Part shown: positions 19,650 through 28,127 of the stretch, one piece after another
Position numbering within the stretch: the first letter of the stretch is position 1
How the letters are laid out: every line of letters starts with the position of its first letter
Origin: Xanthomonas sp. DAR 34887
Lineage (GTDB): Bacteria; Pseudomonadota; Gammaproteobacteria; Xanthomonadales; Xanthomonadaceae
Assembly (NCBI RefSeq): GCF_041245805.1
Contig: NZ_CP162490.1
Span: forward strand, 4,379,001 to 4,443,000
Direction: 5' to 3'
DNA: 64,000 nt
The notes under the pieces: model-generated
What the model was told of the DNA's origin: nothing
Databases searched by the model: none
The model's input: the letters and a program-made list of their open reading frames with translations, nothing else
Position numbers and translations under genes: made by a program

Positions 19650-20038
19650 GGACGGCCCTCCCCGGTGTTCAAGCTGCGCTGCAGGTCTGCCACCTCGGCC
19701 TTGCGCTGCTTGAGCTGCGCGTTCGCCACCGCCTCCTCGCTGCGCACCCGCGCCAGGTCGGCGTCGGCCGCCACGCGCAGCGCCAGTTGCGGTGCGGTCT
19801 TGCGTTGGCGACGGTCCAGCGCCGCCTGCTGCGCCTGTTCCAGGCCCTGCCGGGCAGTGGCGATCAGGTCAGGGGCGTATTGGTCGGCGTCGGCCTGGAT
19901 CGCGCGCTGCACCGCCTGCTGCGCGGTCTGCAGTTCCGGCGAGGCGACCTGGGCAAAGGCGACGGGCGTGGCAAACAGCGCCAATGCGCACGCCATCACG
20001 TACTGCGGGCAACGGATTTGTGCGAAGCTAGTTTTCAT
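19646..20038 (-). CDS. DUF4398-like periplasmic protein
   Basis: 130 residues. Signal peptide with a hydrophobic core (YVMACALALFATPVAFA), then a helical, Ala/Gln-rich body (ELQTAQQAVQRAIQADADQYAPDLIATA) typical of DUF4398 proteins. No lipobox Cys follows the signal peptide, so it is more likely soluble than a lipoprotein. ATG at 20038; coupled by an ATGA overlap to the OmpA-like gene. Function unknown. Confidence 0.7.
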   Translation of the reverse strand: MKTSFAQIRCPQYVMACALALFATPVAFAQVASPELQTAQQAVQRAIQADADQYAPDLIATARQGLEQAQQAALDRRQRKTAPQLALRVAADADLARVRSEEAVANAQLKQRKAEVADLQRSLNTGEGRP

Positions 20039-20137
20039 CAAGGGGGGCCGTAGGCGGAGACGTCGAGCACGGCCATTGTCGGAAGCCTGTGGCGCGCTTG
20101 CAACGGGCGGCCGCGGATTGTTGGGGAACCATTGCGC

Positions 20138-21274
20138 ATGGATATCGGCTACTTCCTGAAGCTGATGACCGAAAAGAACGCCTCGGACATGTTCCTGACC
20201 ACGGGAGCACCGGTCTATATCAAGATCGAAGGCAAGCTGTACCCGCTCGGCGCCACCGGCCTGCCGCCGGGCATGGTCAAGAAGATCGCCTATTCGCTGA
20301 TGGACGAGGGCCAGGTGCCGCAGTTCGAGCGCGAGCTTGAGCTGAACATGGCCATCGCGCTGCAGGACGCCGGCCGCTTCCGGGTCAACGTGTTCAAGCA
20401 GCGCGGCGAGGTCGGCATGGTGATCCGCGCGATCCGCAGCAAGATCCCCAGCATCGAGGAACTGCACCTGCCGCAGGTGCTGAAGGACGTGATCATGACC
20501 CCGCGCGGGCTGGTCCTGGTGGTCGGCTCGACCGGCTCGGGCAAGTCCACCTCGCTGGCGTCGATGATCGACCACCGCAACAGCACCACCACCGGGCACA
20601 TCCTCACCATCGAGGACCCGATCGAATACCTGCACAAGCACAAGATGTCGATCGTCAACCAGCGCGAGGTCGGCCTGGACACCCATGCCTTCCACAACGC
20701 GCTGAAGAACGCGATGCGCGAGGCGCCGGACGTGATCCTGATCGGCGAGATCCTGGATGCCACGACGATGGAGGCGGCGATCGCCTTCGCCGAGACCGGC
20801 CACCTGTGCCTGGCCACCCTGCACTCCAACAACGCCGACCAGACCATCGAGCGCATCCTCAACTTCTTCCCGGAAAGCGCGCACAAGAACGTGCTGATGA
20901 ACCTGGCGCTGAACCTGCGCGCGGTCATCTCGCAGCGCCTGGTCAAGGACAAGAACGAGCGCCGCCGCCCGGCCACCGAGGTGCTGCTGAACACGCCGAT
21001 GATCCGCGACCTGCTGCGCCGCGGCCAGGTCCACGAGATCAAGGCCGCCATGGAGGAGTCGCTGGAGGAAGGCATGGAGACCTTCGATCAGTGCCTGTTC
21101 CGGATGGTCAAGTCCGGCGAAATCGAGCAGGAGGAAGCGCTGCGCGCGGCCGACTCGCGCGACGGCCTGGCGCTGAAGTTCCGCCTGTCCGAGGGCTCCA
21201 GCGGCGAACACGACCCTTACGCCGACTACGACGGCGGCGCCAGCTCGCCGCGGATCACCCACGGCTTCGGCTGA
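20138..21274 (+). CDS. pilU: Type IV pilus retraction-type ATPase PilU
   Basis: 378 residues. Walker A GSTGSGKSTSL near residue 130, Asp box LTIEDPIEYLH, Walker B region VILIGEI, His box GHLCLATLHSNNA. The length and the acidic, disordered tail after residue 345 fit PilU better than PilT. It should act with PilT in hexameric rings to power pilus retraction and twitching. The ATG at 20138 is preferred to the TTG two codons earlier; GGGGA lies about ten bases upstream. After Walker B the usual Arg-Asp of GEIRD is Leu-Asp (GEILD). pilT is not in the window. Confidence 0.8.
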   Translation: MDIGYFLKLMTEKNASDMFLTTGAPVYIKIEGKLYPLGATGLPPGMVKKIAYSLMDEGQVPQFERELELNMAIALQDAGRFRVNVFKQRGEVGMVIRAIRSKIPSIEELHLPQVLKDVIMTPRGLVLVVGSTGSGKSTSLASMIDHRNSTTTGHILTIEDPIEYLHKHKMSIVNQREVGLDTHAFHNALKNAMREAPDVILIGEILDATTMEAAIAFAETGHLCLATLHSNNADQTIERILNFFPESAHKNVLMNLALNLRAVISQRLVKDKNERRRPATEVLLNTPMIRDLLRRGQVHEIKAAMEESLEEGMETFDQCLFRMVKSGEIEQEEALRAADSRDGLALKFRLSEGSSGEHDPYADYDGGASSPRITHGFG

Positions 21275-21284
21275 GACCGCCCCC

Positions 21285-21356
21285 TGTAGGGGCGGCTTCA
21301 GCCGCGACAGACATCATCCGGCAGCATCCGGTCGCGACTGAAGTCGCTCCTACAAG
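21285..21356. repeat. Pair of inverted TAGGAGCGGCTTCAGCCGCG-type palindromes
   Basis: Two 26-base copies in opposite orientation (21285-21310 and 21331-21356), about 20 bases apart. They lie between pilU and maiA, convergent genes, and may serve as a bidirectional terminator. CCGCCCC/GGGGCGG at 21277-21295 adds a hairpin. Confidence 0.85.
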
Positions 21357-21371
21357 AGCGAGATTCTGGGC

Positions 21372-22031
21372 TCAGCCCTGCGCGTCCGGCTGCCGCTCCG
21401 GGCGCGCCGCGTCGAACGCCGGCAGCGCCAGGCAGGCCTGTTCGATGCGCGCGATGGTCGGATACGCCTGCATGTCCACGCCGAAGCGGCGCGCGTTGAA
21501 CACCTGCGGCACCAGGCAGCAATCGGCCATGCCCGGCTGTTCGCCGTGGCAGTAGCTGCCGGTATCGGGCGACTCGGCCAGCAACTGCTCCAGCGCATCG
21601 AAGCCCAGCACGATCCAGTGCAGCATCCACGCTTCGCGCTCGGACTGCGGCACGTTCCAGACGTTCTCGAAGAATTGGGTCACGCGCAGGTTGTTGAGCG
21701 GATGCACGTCGCTGGCGATCAGTTGCGCCAGCCCGCGCACCCGGGCGCGGTCGATCGCCGCGTCGGGCAGCAGCGGCGGCTCCGGCCAGCGTTCGTCCAG
21801 GTACTCCAGGATCGCCAGCGACTGGCGGATCGGCTGGCCGTCATGGCACAGCGTCGGCACCAGTTCCTGCGGGTTGAGCCGCGCGTATTCCGGCGAGTGC
21901 TGCTGGCCGCCGTCGCGCAGCAGATGCACCGGCAACGCCTGGTAGCCCAATCCCTTCAGATTGAGACCGATGCGAACGCGATAGGCGGCGCTGGAACGCC
22001 AGTAGGTGTACAGCTGCAACGCCTCTTCCAC
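21372..22031 (-). CDS. maiA: Maleylacetoacetate isomerase (GST zeta class)
   Basis: 219 residues. SSAAYRVRIGLNLKG near the N-terminus is the zeta-class active-site motif; NPQELVPTL and the thioredoxin/GST C-terminal helices follow, with full family length. It turns maleylacetoacetate into fumarylacetoacetate with glutathione in tyrosine/homogentisate breakdown; the next upstream gene cleaves that product. The start is a GTG at 22031 with GGGGAGGG about seven bases upstream. Confidence 0.9.
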   Translation of the reverse strand: MEEALQLYTYWRSSAAYRVRIGLNLKGLGYQALPVHLLRDGGQQHSPEYARLNPQELVPTLCHDGQPIRQSLAILEYLDERWPEPPLLPDAAIDRARVRGLAQLIASDVHPLNNLRVTQFFENVWNVPQSEREAWMLHWIVLGFDALEQLLAESPDTGSYCHGEQPGMADCCLVPQVFNARRFGVDMQAYPTIARIEQACLALPAFDAARPERQPDAQG

Positions 22032-22120
22032 GCTCTGCCCTCCCCGTCCGAACGATCACGATACCGGTGGACACAGTAGCAGCGGCACCGCCGGTCGTCT
22101 CGGCGCCGCCACTGGCCGGA

Positions 22121-23110
22121 TCAGGGCCGGGAAGCGGGTTCGATGCGTTGCTCGATCGCGCCGAAGATGCTTACTCCATCACGGTCCAGCATCTCGATCC
22201 GCACCACATCGCCGAACTTCATGAACGGCGTGCTCGGCTGGCCATCGCGCAACGTCTCCACCACGCGCAGCTCGGCGAAGCACGAAGCGCCGCGCGAGGT
22301 GTCCTGGTTGGCGATGGTGCCGGAACCGATCACCGTGCCGGCCGCCAGCGGCCGCGTCTTGGCCGCGTGCGCGACCAGCTGGGCGAAGTCGAACTGCATG
22401 TCCTCGCCCGCTTCCGGCGCGCCGAACCAGGCGCCGTTGATGTGGGTCAGCAGCGGCAGGTGCAGCTTGTTGTCGCGCCAGGCCTCACCCAGCTCGTCGG
22501 GGGTGACGAACACAGGCGACAGCGCCGAGCGCGGCTTGGACTGCACGAAGCCGAACCCCTTGGCCAGTTCGGCCGGGATCAGGTTGCGCAGCGACACGTC
22601 GTTGACCAGCCCGACCAGTTGGATATGCGCGGCGGCCTGCTGCGCATCGACCGCCATCGGCACGTCGTCGGTGATCACCACGATCTCCGCCTCCAGGTCG
22701 ATGCCGTAGTCCTCGCTGACCACCTTGACCGCATCGCGCGGGCCGTAGAAGCCGGCGCTGACCGCCTGGTACATCAGCGGATCGGTGTAGAAGCTCTCCG
22801 GCACCTCGGCGCCGCGCGCGCGCCGCACTCGCTCCACATGCGGCAGGTAGGCACTGCCGTCGAGGAATTCGTAGGCGCGCGGCAGCGGCGCCGCCAGCGT
22901 GGCGACGTCCAGGTCGAACTGGCCATCGGCGCTGCCGTCGTTGAGCGACTCCGACAGCGCGTTCAGGCACGGCGCCAGATTGCTCCAGTCCTCCAGCGCG
23001 CGCTGCAGGGTCGTGGCGATGCCGGTGGCGCGCACGGCGCGGGTCAGATCACGGGAAACGACGATCAAGCTGCCGTCGCGGCCGCCTTCCTTCAGGGAAC
23101 CTAGCTTCAT
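22121..23110 (-). CDS. Fumarylacetoacetate hydrolase family protein
   Basis: 329 residues. The metal-binding acidic residues of the FAH fold appear in GIDLEAEIVVITDDVP (about 190-205), followed by GTVIGSGTIANQD near 265. The N-terminal part (about 1-75) is the small lid domain. It probably cleaves fumarylacetoacetate to fumarate and acetoacetate, last step of the pathway served by maiA, 89 bases downstream in the same direction. ATG at 23110. Other FAH-family hydrolases act on different beta-diketones, so the substrate rests on the neighbour. Confidence 0.85.
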   Translation of the reverse strand: MKLGSLKEGGRDGSLIVVSRDLTRAVRATGIATTLQRALEDWSNLAPCLNALSESLNDGSADGQFDLDVATLAAPLPRAYEFLDGSAYLPHVERVRRARGAEVPESFYTDPLMYQAVSAGFYGPRDAVKVVSEDYGIDLEAEIVVITDDVPMAVDAQQAAAHIQLVGLVNDVSLRNLIPAELAKGFGFVQSKPRSALSPVFVTPDELGEAWRDNKLHLPLLTHINGAWFGAPEAGEDMQFDFAQLVAHAAKTRPLAAGTVIGSGTIANQDTSRGASCFAELRVVETLRDGQPSTPFMKFGDVVRIEMLDRDGVSIFGAIEQRIEPASRP

Positions 23111-23485
23111 GTCCGTCCAGTGCTGGGGAGCTGATCGGGCGATTGTACGGCCAGACCGGATATTGGTTGCAACTGAAACGGAATCGCCGGCTGTCGGACG
23201 GCGCATTACGCCTTTTGTGCAATGCGCCAATTCAGCGTAGACTGATCGGGTCTGCATGCGGCCGTCCGTTTCCCTTAGGGATCGCCGGCGAGGCCAGGAT
23301 CGTTCCGATCCGCTCGCCCGCCCCGCCCGACGCCTTTCGTGGTGCCGACAAACCCGAGCGCTGTCTGCTCCGGGTTGATCCACCCTCTCGCAGCGCGGTT
23401 CACGGGAACGCTCCGAGCCTCACCTTACTTGCGTCTGCACGCCGGGCACGTCCCGGCGACGGCGCGTTATCCGGAGCTTTCCTCG
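23111..23485 (+). promoter_or_regulatory. Divergent promoter region and long structured leader of rhlE
   Basis: 375 bases between two divergent genes. On the rhlE side two hairpins are visible: GCCGGG-CACGT-CCCGGC at 23441-23457, and a bulged AACCCGAGC/GCTCCGGGTT stem at about 23350-23377. A long folded 5' leader is common for DEAD-box helicase genes that control their own expression or respond to cold. No exact promoter could be fixed. Confidence 0.4.
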
Positions 23486-24850
23486 ATGTCTTTCGAATCC
23501 CTGGGCCTGGCGCCCTTCCTGCTGCGTGCGTTGGCCGAGCAGGGTTATGAAACCCCCACCCCGATCCAGTTGCAGGCGATCCCGCTGGCGCTGCAGGGCC
23601 ACGACCTGATGGCCGGCGCGCAGACCGGTACCGGCAAGACCGCCGCGTTCGGCCTGCCGTTGCTGCAGCACCTGGGCACCTCGCCGCAGCCGGTCAGCAG
23701 CGGCGGCCCGCGCAAGCCGCGCGCGCTGATCCTGACCCCGACCCGCGAGCTGGCCACCCAGGTGCACGACAGCCTGCGCGGCTACAGCAAGTACCTGCGC
23801 ATCCCCAGCACCACCATCTATGGCGGCGTCGGCATGGGCAACCAGCTCGACGCGCTGCGCCGCGGCGTGGACCTGCTGATCGCCTGCCCGGGCCGCCTGC
23901 TCGATCACCTCGAGCGCCGCAGCGTGGACCTGTCCGGCATCGAGATCCTGGTGCTGGACGAGGCCGACCGCATGCTCGACATGGGCTTCCTGCCCTCGAT
24001 CAAGCGCATCCTGACCAAGCTGCCCAAGCAGAACCGGCAGACCCTGCTGTTCTCGGCCACCTTCGAGGAAGGCATCAAGCAGCTGGCCCGCGAGTTCATG
24101 CACAACCCGCAGGAAATCCAGGCCACGCCGAGCAACACCGTCGCCGACACCATCACCCACCGCGTGCATCCGGTCGATGGCGGCCGCAAGCGCGAGTTGC
24201 TGCTGCACCTGCTGGCCGCCGATTCGCGCATGCAGACGCTGGTGTTCGCGCGCACCAAGCACGGCGCCGACAAGCTGACCATGTTCCTGGACAAGTCCGG
24301 GCTGAAGACCGCCGCGATCCACGGCAACAAGAGCCAGGGCCAGCGCCTGCGCGCGCTGAGCGACTTCAAGGCCGGCCGCATCACCGTGCTGGTGGCGACC
24401 GACATCGCCGCGCGCGGCATCGACATCGACCAGTTGCCCAAGGTCATCAACTACGACCTGCCGATGGTCGCCGAGGACTACGTGCACCGCATCGGCCGCA
24501 CCGGCCGCAACGGCTCGCAGGGCGAGGCGGTGTCGCTGGTGGCGCAGGACGAGGCCAAGCTGCTGCGCGCGATCGCGCGCATGCTCAAGCGCGACATGGA
24601 TATCCGTGATGTGCCGGGTTTCGAGCCGGTCACGCCGATCCGCTGGGGCAACAACAATCCGGCCGACGAACGTCCGGGCGGCCAGCGCCCGCCGCGCAAG
24701 AGCACCCACGCGCGGCGTCCGCACGGCGATGCGCCGCGCCCGCACGCGCATGCCGGCGCCAAGCCGGCCGGCGGCACCCAGCCTGGCGGCGCGCGCCGCC
24801 AGGGCGAGCGCCGGCGCGGCGGCGGCGGCCAGCCCAGCACCGCGCGCTAA
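23486..24850 (+). CDS. rhlE: DEAD-box RNA helicase RhlE
   Basis: 454 residues. Q motif (YETPTPIQ), motif I AQTGTGKTA, Ia PTRELATQ, II LDEADRMLD, III FSATF, IV LVFARTK, V ATDIAARGID, VI HRIGRTGRNG. The tail after about residue 385 is basic, rich in Arg, Gly and Pro, and probably binds RNA. RhlE helps ribosome assembly and RNA decay. ATG at 23486 with GGAG about nine bases upstream; the frame is open further 5' without similarity. Confidence 0.93.
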   Translation: MSFESLGLAPFLLRALAEQGYETPTPIQLQAIPLALQGHDLMAGAQTGTGKTAAFGLPLLQHLGTSPQPVSSGGPRKPRALILTPTRELATQVHDSLRGYSKYLRIPSTTIYGGVGMGNQLDALRRGVDLLIACPGRLLDHLERRSVDLSGIEILVLDEADRMLDMGFLPSIKRILTKLPKQNRQTLLFSATFEEGIKQLAREFMHNPQEIQATPSNTVADTITHRVHPVDGGRKRELLLHLLAADSRMQTLVFARTKHGADKLTMFLDKSGLKTAAIHGNKSQGQRLRALSDFKAGRITVLVATDIAARGIDIDQLPKVINYDLPMVAEDYVHRIGRTGRNGSQGEAVSLVAQDEAKLLRAIARMLKRDMDIRDVPGFEPVTPIRWGNNNPADERPGGQRPPRKSTHARRPHGDAPRPHAHAGAKPAGGTQPGGARRQGERRRGGGGQPSTAR

Positions 24851-24874
24851 GCGCAGTTGATCGCAGCAGCACCG

Positions 24875-24904
24875 ACGCCGCCCCCGGGCGGCGTTCGTGT
24901 TTTC
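24875..24904 (+). terminator. Intrinsic terminator of rhlE
   Basis: ACGCCGCC, 4-base loop, GGCGGCGT, then TCGTGTTTT, 25 bases past the stop. Confidence 0.7.
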
Positions 24905-24981
24905 GCGACGTGCCGTCGTCGCGAAGCCGCGGCCGCGCCGGCGATCCGCCCGCCACTTCCACCGCCACCTAGAATGACGCC

Positions 24982-25341
24982 ATGGATATCTTCAAGAGTT
25001 TTACCCTGGAGGCAGCGCACCGCCTGCCCAACGTCCCGCCCGGCCACAAGTGCGCGCGGCTGCATGGGCATTCGTTCCGGATCGAGCTGCACGTCAGCGG
25101 CGAGCCTGGCGCCGACACCGGCTGGATCATGGACTTCGGCGACATCAAGGCCGCGTTCCGCCCGCTCTACGACCGCCTCGACCACCACTACCTCAACGAC
25201 ATCGAGGGATTGGAGAACCCCACCAGCGAACGTCTGGCGATGTGGATCTGGGAACGGCTCAAGCCGGCGTTGCCGCTGCTGAGCGCAGTGGTGGTCCACG
25301 AGACCTGCACTTCCGGGTGCCGGTATCGCGGTCCTGCTTGA
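24982..25341 (+). CDS. queD: 6-carboxy-5,6,7,8-tetrahydropterin synthase
   Basis: 119 residues, PTPS/QueD fold. Zinc ligands are His in LEAAHRL and the two His in LHGHSF; the catalytic Cys lies in HKCARLHGH, and Asp/His in RLDHHYLND complete the site. It converts dihydroneopterin triphosphate to carboxytetrahydropterin for queuosine and other deazapurines. ATG at 24982. Single gene; no other queuosine gene nearby. Confidence 0.92.
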   Translation: MDIFKSFTLEAAHRLPNVPPGHKCARLHGHSFRIELHVSGEPGADTGWIMDFGDIKAAFRPLYDRLDHHYLNDIEGLENPTSERLAMWIWERLKPALPLLSAVVVHETCTSGCRYRGPA

Positions 25342-25345
25342 GGCA

Positions 25346-25375
25346 GGGAGTCGGGATTGGGGATTGGGGATTCGC
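25346..25375. repeat. GGGATTG-type heptamer array
   Basis: Four degenerate tandem heptamers (GGGAGTC, GGGATTG, GGGATTG, GGGATTC) just after queD. Similar arrays occur at four other places in the window. Confidence 0.8.
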
Positions 25376-25554
25376 AAGGGCGGCGTGACGGCGACTGACC
25401 GGGTGCCGATGAACGGTCCCGTTCCTGGGGCCCGCGGCGCGCAACCGGCGCCTGCGCGATGCGCTCGCAAGCCCGGTCGGCGACAGGCAGAGCGGCTTCA
25501 ACCTATTGATCCCAAAGCAAGTTTAAACGAAACCTGAGCGGCTTCAGAAAATTT

Positions 25555-25595
25555 TGTTGCATCGCAGCAGAATCCGCGTATGTTGCACTGCAACA
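25555..25595 (+). promoter_or_regulatory. Promoter and twin palindromic operator of the phasin gene
   Basis: A -35 TTGCAT (25557-25562) and -10 TATGTT (25579-25584) are 16 bases apart. TGTTGCA-C-TGCAACA at 25581-25595 is a perfect palindrome over the -10, and TGTTGCA-T-CGCAGCA at 25555-25569 is a near copy over the -35. TGC-rich boxes of this kind are known PhaR repressor targets at phasin genes in other bacteria; the assignment here is inference. Confidence 0.6.
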
Positions 25596-25622
25596 GCAAT
25601 CGGCATTCCCTTGGAGTCGCAG

Positions 25623-25994
25623 ATGTCCGCTCAGTTCAACGACCAGTTCAGCAGCTACACCCAGCAGTTCGCCGCAGTCGCTTCGCGGGCCAACCGCCTG
25701 GCGTTGGAAAGCGCTGAGAGCGTGTTCGGCGTGCAGTTGAAGACCTTCGAGAAAAACGTCGCCGCGACCACCGGCTTCCTCGGCGAGCTCACCGAAGCGC
25801 GCGACCTCGGCAGCGTGCAGTCGCTGTGGCCGAAGGGCCTGCAGGTCGCCCGCGACAACTTCGAGCGGCTGGCCACGGCCAACCAGGAAGTGTTCGGCCT
25901 GGGCCTGAAGACCTCCGAAGCCATCGGCCAGCTCGCCAAGAGCCAGTTCGAGGCGGCCAGCGACCAGGCCGCGCCGAAGGCCAAGACCAAATAA
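25623..25994 (+). CDS. Phasin family protein
   Basis: 123 residues, amphipathic helical (FAAVASRANRLALESAESV; QVARDNFERLATANQEVFG), the pattern of the phasin_2 family that coats polyhydroxyalkanoate granules. The Lys/Ala-rich tail (APKAKTK) is also usual. ATG at 25623 with TTGGAG about nine bases upstream. It stands alone between a palindromic operator and a strong terminator; no PHA synthase is in the window, so a role beyond granules is possible. Confidence 0.85.
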   Translation: MSAQFNDQFSSYTQQFAAVASRANRLALESAESVFGVQLKTFEKNVAATTGFLGELTEARDLGSVQSLWPKGLQVARDNFERLATANQEVFGLGLKTSEAIGQLAKSQFEAASDQAAPKAKTK

Positions 25995-26072
25995 GCAAGA
26001 CCAGACAAGTCCGCTGCGGCGCAGCCGCACGACTGACCAGTGGTACGCGCGGGTCCCTCCCCCCGCGCAGCC

Positions 26073-26110
26073 AAGACCCGGTAGATCCCTCCCTCTACCG
26101 GGTCTTTTTT
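26073..26110 (+). terminator. Intrinsic terminator of the phasin gene
   Basis: Perfect 13-bp stem (AAGACCCGGTAGA and its complement), 8-base loop, ending in a run of T. Confidence 0.95.
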
Positions 26111-26116
26111 ATGGCC

Positions 26117-26152
26117 GGGATTTGGGATTCGGGATTCGGGATTCGGGATGGG
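26117..26152. repeat. GGGATTC heptamer array
   Basis: About five tandem copies of GGGATTC. It lies in the 339-base gap between the phasin gene and bioD; apart from the terminator I see nothing else there. Confidence 0.85.
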
Positions 26153-26333
26153 CAGCCGGCGGCTGTCGAGAGTGCGGGATTCGGGTTCGCATGGGCGGGC
26201 AGCCTGCGCTGCTCGCCAGGGCCTTGGCCCGACCTTTTCGAGCCGGCGTCGGGGCTGAAGGCCCCTCCTTCACAACCCGTCTTTCCTTGCGGAAGCCGTT
26301 CCTGCGCTGCGCACCGTCCGGCCAGCCGCCGGC

Positions 26334-27029
26334 TCAGTCCTGCGCCATCTCTACGCCCTGCCATGGACGCAGCGACGCCGCCAGCACTGCCGGGTCCGGA
26401 TGCGGGCGATACGGCAACCGGCCCCAGCACGGCATCGGCAGCCGCTCCTGCAGCATGCGCATGTTGTCGTCGATGCGCTCCATCGCCGGATCGATCTCGT
26501 TGCCGATCCAGCCGATGCAGCGCAGGCCGTCGGCGGCGATCGCCGCGGCGCTGAGCCGAGCATGGTTGAGACAGCCCAGGCGCAGGCCGACCACCAGCAC
26601 CACCGGCAGCGCCAGCGCATGCGCCAGATCGGCCTGATCCAGCGTCGCCGACAGCGGCGCGGCCCAGCCGCCGACGCCTTCCACCACCACGACATCGGCG
26701 TGCGCGCGCAGCCGCGCGAAGGCGGCGGCGATCGGCGCCAGCTCCAGGTGCACGCCGGCGTCGGCGGCGGCCAGTTCCGGCGCCAATGGCAGCGGCAAGG
26801 CATAGGGATTGAGGTCGGCGTAGTCCGGCCGCGGCGCGCTGGCCGCCTGCAGTGCCAAGGCGTCCTCGTTGCGCCACCCGTCCGCGCTGCGCTCGCAGCC
26901 GCTGGCGACCGGCTTCATGCCCACCGCCGCTTGCCCGCGCGCGCGCAGCGCATGCAGCAGCGCGGTGCTGGCGATGGTCTTGCCGATCCCGGTATCGGTC
27001 CCGGTGACGTAGAAGGCGGGGAAGCTCAT
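26334..27029 (-). CDS. bioD: Dethiobiotin synthetase
   Basis: 231 residues. P-loop TGTDTGIGKT at 9-18, substrate Lys in MKPVASGCE, and VVVEGVGGWAAPL (Walker B and the phosphate-sensing glycines). It closes the ureido ring of dethiobiotin using CO2 and ATP, the penultimate biotin step. ATG at 27029. It stands alone here; the other bio genes are elsewhere. Confidence 0.93.
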   Translation of the reverse strand: MSFPAFYVTGTDTGIGKTIASTALLHALRARGQAAVGMKPVASGCERSADGWRNEDALALQAASAPRPDYADLNPYALPLPLAPELAAADAGVHLELAPIAAAFARLRAHADVVVVEGVGGWAAPLSATLDQADLAHALALPVVLVVGLRLGCLNHARLSAAAIAADGLRCIGWIGNEIDPAMERIDDNMRMLQERLPMPCWGRLPYRPHPDPAVLAASLRPWQGVEMAQD

Positions 27030-27173
27030 CGCTGCACGGTCCTCGAAAGCCGCCGCATGCGGCGCGACCGCGCAGGATAGCCGGCGCCGCGCGCCGCGTC
27101 AGCGCCCGCTGCGGCTGGTCATGGCGACCGCGTTGGCGCCCAAGCCGCCATCGGCCGCTGCTAGACTCGCGCG

Positions 27174-27656
27174 ATGTTCGCTTCCTCTTCGCTCACCGGC
27201 AGCAAGCCGGAACAGTACGCCCAACTGCTCGCCCAGGCCCGTTCCCTGGTCAGCGGCGAGCCCGACCGCATCGCCAATGCCGCCAATCTGGCGGCGCTGG
27301 TGTACCACGCGCTGCCGCGGCTGAACTGGGTCGGTTTCTACCTGTACGACGGCAAGGAACTGGTGGTGGGGCCGTTCCAGGGCCTGCCCGCCTGCGTGCG
27401 CATCCCGCTGCACAAGGGCGTGTGCGGCGCTGCCGCCAGCACCGGCCAGACCCAGCGCATCGACGACGTCGAGGCCTTTCCCGGGCATATCGCCTGCGAT
27501 GCGGCCTCGCGCTCGGAGCTGGTGGTGCCGCTGCTGCGCGCCGGCGAGCTGATCGGCGTGTTCGATCTGGACAGCCCGGACCTGGCGCGCTTCGACGCCG
27601 ACGACCAGCGCGGCCTGGAAGCGATCGCCCAGGTCTTCGTCGACGCGCTGCGATGA
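27174..27656 (+). CDS. msrC: Free methionine-R-sulfoxide reductase (GAF domain)
   Basis: 160 residues, single GAF domain. Three Cys occur at the fRMsr positions (ACVRIPLHKGVCG and HIACDAASRSE), and NWVGFYLY plus the LDSP motif are typical of the family. It reduces free Met-R-sulfoxide with thioredoxin in the cytoplasm. ATG at 27174. Its stop overlaps the start of the next gene by four bases (ATGA). Confidence 0.9.
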   Translation: MFASSSLTGSKPEQYAQLLAQARSLVSGEPDRIANAANLAALVYHALPRLNWVGFYLYDGKELVVGPFQGLPACVRIPLHKGVCGAAASTGQTQRIDDVEAFPGHIACDAASRSELVVPLLRAGELIGVFDLDSPDLARFDADDQRGLEAIAQVFVDALR

Positions 27657-28081
27657 GCACCGAAAAACTGCGCAATATCGGCCCCAAGAGCGCGGCCTGG
27701 CTGCGCCAGGTCGGCCTGCGCACGCAGCAGGACCTGGCCGCGGCAGGCGCGGTCGGCGCGTTTCTGAAGGTCAAGCGCGCCGGCTTCAAGCCCAGCCTCA
27801 ACCTGCTGTATTCGCTGGAAGGCGCGCTGACCGGCTGCCATTGGCAGGAACTGCCCGAGGCGCGGCGCGCGCAGCTGCTCGGCGAGCTGGAAGCCGCGGC
27901 GGCGCAGCTGCCGGCGCAGCGCGGCCTGCCGGTGGCCGGACCGGTGGCGACCACCCATTTCGACCGCGACGGCGACCGCAGCGACTCGCCCTATGCGGAG
28001 GAGCCGCACGATGCCGCCGGCGATTACGAACGCGGTGGCCACGAGCCCGACGACGGCCTGCGCGAGCGCGACGACGACTGA
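27653..28081 (+). CDS. TfoX C-terminal domain protein
   Basis: 142 residues. The first 80 match the TfoX C-terminal fold (RNIGPKSAAWLRQVGLRT with a helix-hairpin-helix look, then LNLLYSLEGALTG). The rest is acidic and disordered (ends DDGLRERDDD). The N-terminal TfoX domain is absent, so it is not a full competence regulator; stand-alone copies have no settled role. Translationally coupled to the sulfoxide reductase. Confidence 0.85.
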   Translation: MSTEKLRNIGPKSAAWLRQVGLRTQQDLAAAGAVGAFLKVKRAGFKPSLNLLYSLEGALTGCHWQELPEARRAQLLGELEAAAAQLPAQRGLPVAGPVATTHFDRDGDRSDSPYAEEPHDAAGDYERGGHEPDDGLRERDDD

Positions 28082-28127
28082 TCCGCGCGCAACGGCAACG
28101 ATCGCGTACAATCGCGCCGCTTCAAGG

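Noticed and set aside
26117..26152. CRISPR-like array
   Set aside because: The repeats are contiguous heptamers without spacers and no cas gene is nearby.
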